Of a stretch of 17,247 bases of DNA, positions 1-6,394 are shown piece by piece. A program made the translations under genes and the position numbers. Position 1 is the first letter of the stretch, and each line of letters opens with the position of its first letter. Below the pieces are notes generated by a model that worked only from the letters and a program-made list of their open reading frames with translations, was not told the DNA's origin and made no database searches. Source of the DNA: Streptosporangiaceae bacterium (lineage in GTDB: Bacteria; Actinomycetota; Actinomycetes; Streptosporangiales; Streptosporangiaceae); assembly GCA_030045175.1 (NCBI GenBank), contig JASIBM010000550.1:1-17247 (forward strand), given 5' to 3'.

Positions 1-40
1 CGGGCAAGGGTGGCGGGGCGGGCAAGGGTGGTGGGGCGGG
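1..40 (+). repeat. 18-bp tandem repeat inside the GH4 gene (about two copies)
   Basis: Two near-identical 18-bp units of the form GGCAAGGGTGGYGGGGCG start at 3 and 21 and encode GKGGGA twice in the GH4 frame. The array may continue beyond the left edge of the window. It falls just before the conserved GLNHLGW segment, so it is an in-frame low-complexity insertion in a loop, not part of the fold. Confidence 0.75.
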
Positions 41-896
41 CAACGAACAGCCGAACCTGCGCGCCGGGTACGCCGGGCTGAACCACCTTGGCTGGGTCAG
101 CTCCTTCGTCGCCGACGGCGAGGAAATGATCGGCGAGCTGGTCGCCAGATTCGATGAGCTGCAGCGATTCGATCACCAGTTCGCCGCGTTCGATGCCGAC
201 CTCGTGCGCAGGGTCGGCGCGATCCCGACCGAGTACGTCTATTACTACTACGACGCCAGGCGGTACACCGACGGCGTGGCCAGGGCCGGGTCGAGCCGGG
301 GTGAGGACGTGCAGGCGCTGAACTCAGAGTCGCTGACCGCGATCGGCCGGGCGTTCGCCGACGGCGACGTGCATGCGGCGTGGGCGGCCTACGCGGGCTT
401 GCTCGGGGTCCGCCGCGACACGTACATGCGGACCGACTTCGACGGTGACAGCGGGCAGGCGGCCGCGCGGGCGGCGCGTGCCGCACAGGGGCCGGCGCCG
501 ATCGAGGGCGGTGAGCTTGGCGGGTACGAGGGCCTCGCGCTACGCGTCATTGACGGCCTGGCGGGCAACGGCGCGAGCGACGTCATCGTGAACACGCGCA
601 ACGGCACCAGCCTGGGCTTCCTCGACCCCGATGACGTGGTCGAGGTGCCTGCCCGCGTTGACGCCGATGGGCTGGCGAAGCTGGCCGCGCCACAGCTTCC
701 CAGGTCGGCGGCGGCTCTGGTGCTGGCAGTGAAGGAGTATGAGAGGGGCATCGTGGAGGCCGCCATGTCCGGCGACGCCAACCTGGCCGCAGTCGCCCTT
801 GCGCAGCATCCGCTGGTGCCGGGGATCACCGCGGCCAGGGAGCTGATCGGGGAGTACCGTGAGCTGCACGGCGAGCATCTCGCCTACCTGAGTTAA
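1..896 (+). CDS. Family 4 glycoside hydrolase (6-phospho-beta-glucosidase type), 3' part; 5' end outside window
   Basis: The frame is open from the left edge (first full codon at 3), so the N-terminal NAD-binding Rossmann half is missing here. The visible part carries the GH4 hallmark GLNHLGW about 30 codons in, whose His is expected to be a divalent-metal ligand, then PTEYVYYYYD, and the typical C-terminal core ending in ALAQHPLVPG. GH4 enzymes hydrolyse phosphorylated (occasionally unphosphorylated) glycosides in the cytoplasm by a redox-assisted NAD+/metal mechanism. Substrate cannot be read from this fragment; the 6-phospho-beta-glucosidase call rests on overall resemblance. The first codons encode a Gly/Lys-rich tract, two copies of a six-residue unit, which looks like an expansion in the loop before the metal-binding His. 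The TAA stop overlaps the ATG of the following ROK regulator (TAATG), implying translational coupling and co-expression. Confidence 0.88.
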   Translation, partial: GKGGGAGKGGGAGNEQPNLRAGYAGLNHLGWVSSFVADGEEMIGELVARFDELQRFDHQFAAFDADLVRRVGAIPTEYVYYYYDARRYTDGVARAGSSRGEDVQALNSESLTAIGRAFADGDVHAAWAAYAGLLGVRRDTYMRTDFDGDSGQAAARAARAAQGPAPIEGGELGGYEGLALRVIDGLAGNGASDVIVNTRNGTSLGFLDPDDVVEVPARVDADGLAKLAAPQLPRSAAALVLAVKEYERGIVEAAMSGDANLAAVALAQHPLVPGITAARELIGEYRELHGEHLAYLS

Positions 897-2335
897 TGTC
901 AGACAGCCCGGAGTACGTAGCCGGTGCCGGCGGACAGCCGGGCACTGGCCAGCTGGGCACTGGCCAGCCGGGTACTGGCCAGCCCGCGCGCCCGCAGCTC
1001 ATCCGGGCGATGAATGAGCTGCTGCTGCTCAACCAGATCCGTCAGCTCGGCTCGTGCTCGCGTGCCGACCTGGCCAGGTTGTCTGGGCTCTCCAAGCCGA
1101 CCGTGTCCCTGGCGCTGGCCAACGTCGAGCGGTCGGGGCTGGTGCGCGCGGCCGGGCAGCGGACCGGCGTTCCTGGCCGGTCGGCCGTGCTGTATGAGAT
1201 CGCGCCGGACGCGGGCTACGTGCTCGGGCTGGACATCGGGCACGAGTACCTGCGCGGCGCGGTCGCCGACCTGACCGGTGAGATCCGGGCCGAGGCCGAG
1301 TCCCGCTGCTCGGTAGCAAGTGTCAGCAAGCGGGTTGGCGAGTTGATCAAGCTCGCGGACGGTATCTGCGCGACGGCCGGGATCGGCCGCGATGATGTCA
1401 CGCAGACCGTGCTCGGCAGCCCGGGCGTCTACGATCACCAGCGCGACGCGATAGCGCTGACCGGCGGCCTGACCGGCTGGGACAAGCCAGCCGTTCTCGC
1501 CGACCTGCGCGCCGCGTTCGGCCCCGACCTGCTCGTGGAGAACGACACGGACGCTGCCGCGCTGGCCGAGCGCGAGCACGGGCATGGCCGCGAGGTGCCG
1601 AGCTTCGCATTCGTGTCGATCGGGACCGGGATCGGCATGGGGCTGGTGCTCGGCGGTCAGCTGCACAGGGGCGTGCACGGGGTCGCGGGCGAGATCGCGT
1701 TCTTGCCCATCACGACCGGGTCGGGAAGCGTCGTCGGCCAGGAGGCACGAAAGCGGGGCGCGCTCGAGGCGGCTGGCTCGGCGATGGCGATTGTCCGGGC
1801 GGCGCGGCAGGCGGGCCTGCGAGCGGCGTCGGCCAGGGACGTCTTCGCCGCTGCCGACGCCGGGGACGAGCGGGCCGTCGCGATCGTGGCCGCCGAGGCA
1901 CGGCTGGTGGCCAAGGCCATCTGCGCGATCATCACGGTGGTTGATCCGGGTCTGATCGTCCTCGGCGGCGGCATCGGTAGGGCACCAGGGTTCGCCGCCG
2001 CGGTGACCAGCGAGTTGCGCGGCATCTCGCCGGTGCTGCCGGAGATCAAGGTCAGCGCGCTCGGGACGAGCGCCGTGGTGGACGGCTGCCTCGCCTCCGG
2101 CGCCGACCTCGCCTGGCGGCGGTTGACCTCGCAGCTGGCTCCAGCGGGTGCCGAGCTTGCCTTCGCCCAGTCCGAGGTCATCCCCGCCCAGTCCGAGGTC
2201 ATCCCCGCCCAGTCCGAGCTTGCCCCCGCCCAGTCCGAGCTTGCCCCCGCCCGGGCGGAGGTCGCCCAGGCCAAGTCCTCTGCCCAGGGTGACGGCGATG
2301 GCGTCGCGGTCCTTGCATCGACGCAGCAGCAGTAG
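896..2335 (+). CDS. ROK-family transcriptional regulator (NagC/XylR/Mlc type)
   Basis: A 479-residue protein with three parts. Residues about 35-90 are a winged helix-turn-helix (ADLARLSGLSKPTVSLAL is the HTH core). Residues about 100-410 are a ROK sugar-kinase-like fold, with a phosphate-1-like LDIG strand, the ENDTDAAALAE segment and a VSIGTGIGMGLVLGG glycine-rich strand. Residues about 415-479 are a repetitive Ala/Gln/Ser/Glu tail. The kinase GGT motif is replaced (LDIGHEYLRG), and the CxCGxxGC zinc motif with the usual GEIGH histidine is absent (GEIAFLP), so a pure regulator is likelier than an active glucokinase. ROK repressors bind operators near sugar genes and release them on sugar binding. 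The start at 896 overlaps the GH4 stop by one base, so it probably controls that gene or its operon. A 3 x 15-bp repeat encodes GTGQ-type repeats near the N-terminus. Confidence 0.92.
   Translation: MSDSPEYVAGAGGQPGTGQLGTGQPGTGQPARPQLIRAMNELLLLNQIRQLGSCSRADLARLSGLSKPTVSLALANVERSGLVRAAGQRTGVPGRSAVLYEIAPDAGYVLGLDIGHEYLRGAVADLTGEIRAEAESRCSVASVSKRVGELIKLADGICATAGIGRDDVTQTVLGSPGVYDHQRDAIALTGGLTGWDKPAVLADLRAAFGPDLLVENDTDAAALAEREHGHGREVPSFAFVSIGTGIGMGLVLGGQLHRGVHGVAGEIAFLPITTGSGSVVGQEARKRGALEAAGSAMAIVRAARQAGLRAASARDVFAAADAGDERAVAIVAAEARLVAKAICAIITVVDPGLIVLGGGIGRAPGFAAAVTSELRGISPVLPEIKVSALGTSAVVDGCLASGADLAWRRLTSQLAPAGAELAFAQSEVIPAQSEVIPAQSELAPAQSELAPARAEVAQAKSSAQGDGDGVAVLASTQQQ
938..982 (+). repeat. 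15-bp x3 tandem repeat in the ROK N-terminus
   Basis: Three consecutive 15-bp units (CCGGGCACTGGCCAG and one- or two-base variants at 938, 953 and 968) encode PGTGQ/LGTGQ/PGTGQ. The tract lies before the helix-turn-helix and forms a flexible N-terminal arm. Confidence 0.8.
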
Positions 2336-4554
2336 CGCATCTGTAAGCCGTGGCGCCCGCCACGCCGGGACCGGTACTGATGGTACTGATAGAGCCAGAC
2401 CTGGTCGTTGACCGGCTTGCGGGGGCATGTTCCGAAATCTTTCGCTCGTACCATGCAGGCCACCCGCACGAACCGGAAGCCGACTTTGCGCAGGTATGAG
2501 TTGACGTGCGCGAACCGCTCTCCGGGGTGGTGCCTGACCCAGGTGCCGCGCCACTCGACCACCCACCCGACGTGCAGCTTGCGAAGATCCGTTCTGGCGC
2601 GCCTTAGCTGGCCATGTGACGGGGTACCGCCCCCCTCGACGCTGATCAGGTTCCAGTAGAACGGGTGCGCCTCGATCTGTAGCTTCATCGGGTTGGCCAC
2701 CCAGGAGGTGTAGGAGATCGCCCGGCGATGGCCGTCGTGCGTGGCGATGAGCAGCGAGGCAGGCGCGATGTCAGAGCCGATCTCGGAGACCCCGCCGCGC
2801 TCGCCGAACGGCACGTCTACCACGATCGAGCTGGAGTGGTCCTGGGTGAGCGGCTGGTCAACGCTCGGCATCACGGTGGGCATGGTCGCCCCGCCGACGC
2901 CGGACCAGCCTGACTCGAGTGCCCCGAGCGCCACGACGATCGCGATCAGCGGTATGGTCGCCCGCCGCCTGCAGAGCCACTGCACGGTTCGTCCGGCCAG
3001 CAAGGCCGCGCCCACCAGCCCGGCGATCGCGAACCTGTCGGCCTCGCGCAGCCCGGACAACCACCCGATCCTGACCAGCCACGTGTAGGGCATCAGGTTG
3101 GACATCTGGACCTCGGCCCAGTACGGCTTGCCGTGTGGCGGCGTGACGCGGGTCCAGTGCATGTGCGTGAGCAGCGGCGTGTACTGCCGGCACGAGCGCC
3201 CCCACTCATTGCCTGGCACCAACTGGTTGAAGTGGCACCTGCTGCCGATGGTCACGCTGGTCCCGAGCGCGAGCACGGCGCCGCACAGCCACAGCGCACC
3301 GAAGCACCAGGTGGACCGCCTGCGCCAGCCGGCCACCAGGCCGAGCAGGGCGAGGCCGGTCAGCGTCGCGCCGAACGTCGGCACGGCCTCGCGAAGCTGA
3401 GTCAGGTCGTTGAAGCTGTAGGCGGACGCGAGCCCGCCGAGCCCGAAGTAGGCCAGCCTCGGGGAGGGGGCGAACAGGGTCGGCAGCGGCACCCCGTACT
3501 GGGTGTAGTTCAGCGCTAGCGCGCCCGGCGGGACCGTCGCGGAGCCCGCCGCGACCTGCTGGGCCATCGCGATCAGCTCGGGGCTGGCGACCGCGAGCGC
3601 GATCACCGCGCCGAGCGCGAGCCTCGTGCCGAGCCGGGGCAACGACGCGGTGTCCCTGAACAGCTTCGCGACGAGCCAAGGCAGCAAGATCATGATGGCG
3701 AGCCCGAGCGCGAGCAGGGCGCTTTCCTGGTTGACCAGGACCGACGCGCCGAGCGCGAGGCCAAGCGCCACGGCCGGACGCCAGCCCGCCTTGCGGCGGA
3801 ACCGGACGGCGGCCTCGATCGTGACCGGCAAGAAGATCGTGCCGAGCGCGATGTTGATGTGATACCAGTTCTGCCACAGCACCATCGACGACAGGCCGAA
3901 GAACGCGCCTGCCGTGAGCGCTCCTGGCGCGTTCAGCCACAACCGGGCTGCCCGGTACATCGCGTAGCACAGCAGCCCGGGCGTGACGATGGCGACCAGC
4001 GTCAGGGACGCGGACGGACCGTACGCGATGGTGACCGGAGCCATCACCCATCCCACGAGCGGCATCAGCGTGCTGAAGCCGAGCGGGGTGCCGACCGGTG
4101 CGGACATGTACGCGGTGGTGAAGGGGTTGCCCAGGTGCGTGAGCTGGTGGGCGACCCACCAGAAGCCCCACACGTAACTGGCCACATCCGTGGTGGCAGG
4201 CAGGGTGCCGTCGACGAGGAACGTCGCCCGCGGCCAGGTCGCTGCGATGCCTGCCGCCTCGAACAGCGCGAGCACGGCCAGCTGGCGCAGCCATGAACGG
4301 CTGGCCGCCCGCCGGAACGCGGCCCGGACCCCGCCGCCGCGCCTGGGCCGGCCGACCCGTCTGCTGCCCTCGGCCGTGGTTGCAGCGCCCGAGGGCCTGG
4401 GTTTCGCGATCGCCGGATCATCCGCGGTGCTGGCGCTCGCCCCGCCCATGCGGGGGGTCCTGGGGTGTCGTCCCCCCGGGCCAGTACCGCTGGCGTCGGC
4501 TCCGGCCGAAGCCGGAGCCGGCTGGCCGTCCCCGCTACCCCCCGCACGGGTCAT
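1657..4554 (-). CDS. Large polytopic membrane protein (GT-C glycosyltransferase-like), frame runs on antisense into the ROK gene
   Basis: The frame has 965 codons. Residues 1-80 are Pro/Gly/Ala-rich and probably cytoplasmic. Residues about 85-570 hold some ten or more hydrophobic helices. Residues about 570-725 form a soluble domain ending in VNDQVWLYQYHQY. An acidic loop after the first helix (TTDVASYVWGFWW) and a following GNPF motif recall GT-C lipid-linked-sugar transferases, but I do not recognise the exact family, so a glycosyl- or arabinosyl-type transferase is an inference. A Shine-Dalgarno AAGGTGG lies 4 bases before the ATG at 4554. The frame should end near 2390, yet none of the three minus frames stops there; this frame stays open about 226 more codons, antisense to ROK. 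That tail contains a seven-residue SDWAG-type repeat and is probably not conserved. A lost stop or a sequencing indel is the alternative to a true 679-bp overlap. Confidence 0.72.
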   Translation of the reverse strand: MTRAGGSGDGQPAPASAGADASGTGPGGRHPRTPRMGGASASTADDPAIAKPRPSGAATTAEGSRRVGRPRRGGGVRAAFRRAASRSWLRQLAVLALFEAAGIAATWPRATFLVDGTLPATTDVASYVWGFWWVAHQLTHLGNPFTTAYMSAPVGTPLGFSTLMPLVGWVMAPVTIAYGPSASLTLVAIVTPGLLCYAMYRAARLWLNAPGALTAGAFFGLSSMVLWQNWYHINIALGTIFLPVTIEAAVRFRRKAGWRPAVALGLALGASVLVNQESALLALGLAIMILLPWLVAKLFRDTASLPRLGTRLALGAVIALAVASPELIAMAQQVAAGSATVPPGALALNYTQYGVPLPTLFAPSPRLAYFGLGGLASAYSFNDLTQLREAVPTFGATLTGLALLGLVAGWRRRSTWCFGALWLCGAVLALGTSVTIGSRCHFNQLVPGNEWGRSCRQYTPLLTHMHWTRVTPPHGKPYWAEVQMSNLMPYTWLVRIGWLSGLREADRFAIAGLVGAALLAGRTVQWLCRRRATIPLIAIVVALGALESGWSGVGGATMPTVMPSVDQPLTQDHSSSIVVDVPFGERGGVSEIGSDIAPASLLIATHDGHRRAISYTSWVANPMKLQIEAHPFYWNLISVEGGGTPSHGQLRRARTDLRKLHVGWVVEWRGTWVRHHPGERFAHVNSYLRKVGFRFVRVACMVRAKDFGTCPRKPVNDQVWLYQYHQYRSRRGGRHGLQMRYCCCVDARTATPSPSPWAEDLAWATSARAGASSDWAGASSDWAGMTSDWAGMTSDWAKASSAPAGASCEVNRRQARSAPEARQPSTTALVPSALTLISGSTGEMPRNSLVTAAANPGALPMPPPRTIRPGSTTVMIAQMALATSRASAATIATARSSPASAAAKTSLADAARRPACRAARTIAIAEPAASSAPRFRASWPTTLPDPVVMGKNAISPATPCTPLCS
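2165..2269 (+). repeat. 21-bp x5 tandem repeat in the ROK C-terminal tail
   Basis: Units of 21 bp start at 2165, 2186, 2207, 2228 and 2249; the first two are identical, the third and fourth are identical, and the fifth is degenerate. They encode AQSEVIP twice and AQSELAP twice. The repeat lies beyond the end of the ROK fold, so the tail is probably disordered. In the antisense frame of the convergent membrane-protein gene the same DNA encodes a seven-residue repeat containing SDWAG. Confidence 0.88.
2349..2364. terminator. Possible bidirectional terminator hairpin after the ROK gene
   Basis: The arms CGTGGCG (2349-2355) and CGCCACG (2358-2364) form a compact GC hairpin 13 bases after the ROK stop and near the expected end of the convergent membrane-protein gene. 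There is no T-tract, which is common for actinobacterial terminators. The two-base loop would open to a larger one in practice. Confidence 0.35.
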
Positions 4555-4621
4555 CGGTCCACCTTGTCAGCTAATCGTTGCGCTGCCGATCCCACCCTGC
4601 TACCCGCGCCCGCACTGGCGC

Positions 4622-4744
4622 TCGGGTTGTTCCTGCCCAGTGCGCAGCGCTTGCCGTCCGCGTTGTGTTGTTCCTGCCCAGTGCGCAGCGCTTGCCGTCC
4701 GCGTTGTGTTGTTTCTGCCCACTGCGCAGCGCTTGGCATCCACG
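4622..4744. repeat. 41-bp x3 tandem direct repeat between divergent genes
   Basis: Equivalent TTCCTGCCCAG/TTTCTGCCCAC motifs at 4630, 4671 and 4712 give an exact 41-bp period. The second copy is almost identical to the first and the third has a few changes. Each unit contains TGCGCAGCGCTTG, which is rich in overlapping short palindromes (TGCGCA and AGCGCT on the opposite strand). The array lies about 70-190 bases upstream of the membrane-protein start and about 150 bases upstream of the CPBP start. It could be an iterated operator or simply a slippage product. Confidence 0.9.
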
Positions 4745-4882
4745 CGGCGCCTACGCATTGCCTGCCGGGCGCGACCTATCGCAAATCAGCCCGATTCAGC
4801 CCATGAGCGGGCGGGCCGGCGACTGCCCAGGCCCGCGCCAGGCGTCCCCGCCGCGTGACCCATCACGGTCGCGCGCACCAGC

Positions 4883-4888
4883 TAGAGT
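4883..4888 (+). promoter_or_regulatory. -10 box for leaderless CPBP mRNA
   Basis: TAGAGT fits TANNNT and ends 7 bases before the GTG at 4896, so transcription would begin at the start codon. No Shine-Dalgarno precedes that GTG and no clear -35 is visible. Confidence 0.55.
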
Positions 4889-4895
4889 CCATCAG

Positions 4896-5672
4896 GTGGC
4901 ACTCGAAGACGTCACCCTACGCCCGCCGCAGCCACGGCTGATCAAGTGGGAGATCTTCGCCGTGCTCGCGGTGTCGCTCGGCGCCAGCGCACTGAACGCC
5001 TTGCTCTCCCTGGTCGGCTCGCTGCTCGCGCCGCAACCGCTGGCCAGCCAGCAGACGAATCCTCTGGTCGGCACGCTGGCCGCCAACAACTGGCTTGACC
5101 TGGCGCTGCAACTCGCGTCGATCGCCGAGGTGCTCGCGCCCGTGCTGCTGGTGTTCTACTTGCTCGCCAGGTCGGGTGATTCGCCATCGACCATCGGCGT
5201 CGACGCCAGCCAGCCGGGCAGGGATCTCGCTCGCGGCGTCTTGCTCGCGGCCGTCATCGGCGGCGCCGGGCTCGGCCTGTACCTGACCGCGTTCCACCTC
5301 GGCCTCAGCCTGAACGTGGTCGCAGAGGACCTGCCGCCCGTGTGGTGGCGCTTTCCCGTCCTGCTGCTCAGCGCCGCGCAAAACGGGATACTCGAAGAGG
5401 TCATCATGATCGGCTACCTGCTGCGCAGGCTCGATCAGCTCGGCTGGGACCCGATGTGGGCGATCGCGCTCAGCGCCGTGGTGCGTGGCTCTTACCACCT
5501 GTACCAGGGTTACGGCGCCTTCATCGGCAACGCGGTCATGGGAGTGATCTTTGGCCTGCTTTACCGCCGCTGGGGCCGGGTGATGCCGCTGATCGTGGCC
5601 CACACGCTGATCGACTCGGCCGCCTTCATCGGCTACGCCGCACTGTACGGCAAGGTCTCCTGGCTGCCCTAG
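4896..5672 (+). CDS. CPBP-family intramembrane metalloprotease-like protein
   Basis: A 258-residue protein of mostly hydrophobic helices (about seven or eight). It carries the three CPBP/Abi signature elements: E167-E168 in the NGILEEV segment, H201 in GSYHLYQG, and H236/D240 in AHTLID, all expected in or near membrane helices. CPBP proteins include type II CAAX-processing proteases and prokaryotic intramembrane proteases; the substrate is unknown. The first motif reads EEVIMIGY, not the classical EExxxR, which I recall as common in the actinobacterial subgroup. The frame is open upstream to 4578, but that extension is the 41-bp repeat array and low-complexity sequence. The GTG at 4896 is preferred because of the TANNNT box 7 bases upstream and because the conserved region begins soon after it. 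It is convergent with the YbaK-like gene. Confidence 0.88.
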   Translation: MALEDVTLRPPQPRLIKWEIFAVLAVSLGASALNALLSLVGSLLAPQPLASQQTNPLVGTLAANNWLDLALQLASIAEVLAPVLLVFYLLARSGDSPSTIGVDASQPGRDLARGVLLAAVIGGAGLGLYLTAFHLGLSLNVVAEDLPPVWWRFPVLLLSAAQNGILEEVIMIGYLLRRLDQLGWDPMWAIALSAVVRGSYHLYQGYGAFIGNAVMGVIFGLLYRRWGRVMPLIVAHTLIDSAAFIGYAALYGKVSWLP

Positions 5673-5694
5673 CGGCCTGGCTGCCCTAGCGGCC
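5661..5694. repeat. 17-bp perfect tandem duplication spanning two convergent stop codons
   Basis: TGGCTGCCCTAGCGGCC occurs twice back to back (5661-5677 and 5678-5694). The TAG in copy 1 ends the CPBP gene. The CTA in copy 2 is the stop of the minus-strand YbaK-like gene. In a single-copy ancestor the one CTAG would have supplied both stops. Confidence 0.95.
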
Positions 5695-6234
5695 CAGGCC
5701 TTCGATCACCACCGCGCCGGGCAGGTCGGCGGTCGTCTTGCCGGCCAGCGCGAGCTTGGACCGCCGTACGCCGCTGCCGATCACCACCTGCGCGGTGGCG
5801 GCGACGGCCGCGTCCACGAGCACGGGCCAGCCCGCAGGAAGGCCGATCGGGGTGATCCCGCCGTACTCCATGCCGGTCTCGGCCACGGCCACCTCGGTCG
5901 GCGCGAATGAGGCCTTGCGCACATCGAGCGCTCGCCTGGCTACGTTGTTGACGTCGGCCCGCGTGGTGGCGAGCACCAAGCAGGCGGCGAACCTGGTCTC
6001 GCCCTCACGTCGGCCCGCGATCACCACGCAATTGGCCGACTCCGCGGCGGGCACCGCGTACCGCTCGCAGAACGCGGCAGTATCGGCCAGGCCGGGATCG
6101 ATCTCGGCTACGCAGACGGCGTCGGCGGGAAACGGCCACCCAGGATCGGCCAGCGCCGCGGCTACGGGTACGGCCAGCAGGTCAGGCCGACCTGCCGCAG
6201 GGATGAATTCGAGCGATCCGATGGTGAACGTCAC
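5686..6234 (-). CDS. YbaK/ProX-like aminoacyl-tRNA deacylase domain protein
   Basis: A 182-residue single-domain protein of the YbaK/EbsC/ProX family. Members of this family hydrolyse mischarged aminoacyl-tRNAs such as Ala- or Cys-tRNA(Pro) in the cytoplasm. Recognisable elements are the ANCVVIAGRR strand (about 67-76), the TRADVNNVARR helix, RKASFAP, the EYGGITPIGLPA loop (about 123-134) and the VIGSGVRRSKLAL strand near the end. Where YbaK has a catalytic Lys the likely equivalent here is Asn68, so activity on tRNA is uncertain and the protein may belong to a distinct actinobacterial subgroup. The GTG at 6234 has TAGAAT exactly 6 bases upstream on the minus strand, supporting a leaderless start. 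The gene is convergent with CPBP and divergent from the amidase. Confidence 0.85.
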   Translation of the reverse strand: MTFTIGSLEFIPAAGRPDLLAVPVAAALADPGWPFPADAVCVAEIDPGLADTAAFCERYAVPAAESANCVVIAGRREGETRFAACLVLATTRADVNNVARRALDVRKASFAPTEVAVAETGMEYGGITPIGLPAGWPVLVDAAVAATAQVVIGSGVRRSKLALAGKTTADLPGAVVIEGLGR

Positions 6235-6240
6235 TCGCGC

Positions 6241-6246
6241 ATTCTA
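6241..6246 (-). promoter_or_regulatory. -10 box for leaderless YbaK-like mRNA
   Basis: On the minus strand TAGAAT is followed by 6 bases and then the GTG start codon. There is no Shine-Dalgarno and no obvious -35. Confidence 0.55.
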
Positions 6247-6382
6247 AGCACTGCCTCGCGGGTCGCGCCGCGACGCCCGTCAGGGCTCTGGCCAAGTCGC
6301 CGCGAAGGTGACGCGCGCGACGACGCCGCCGACCTGAAGCCATGCCCGCTACCCCCGATGTGGCAGGGACCACGGCACTACC

Positions 6383-6388
6383 TAATCT
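6383..6388 (+). promoter_or_regulatory. -10 box for leaderless amidase mRNA
   Basis: TAATCT ends 6 bases before the ATG at 6395. The intervening CTTCCACC-like sequence contains no purine-rich ribosome binding site. The rest of 6247-6382 shows no feature I can support. Confidence 0.55.
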
Positions 6389-6394
6389 TCCACC

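Noticed and set aside
899..2566. 555-codon minus-strand frame antisense to the ROK gene
   Set aside because: It has low-complexity His/Arg/Gly/Pro-rich composition with no domain, and is a GC-driven shadow of the ROK gene.
3206..4294. 362-codon minus-strand frame overlapping the membrane-protein gene
   Set aside because: Arg/Ala/His-rich shadow in another frame of the same strand; the membrane-protein frame shows clear hydrophobic helices.
4578..4895. N-terminal extension of the CPBP protein to 4578
   Set aside because: The extension would translate the 41-bp repeats and low-complexity sequence. The conserved protein begins near 4896, where a -10 box lies 7 bases upstream.
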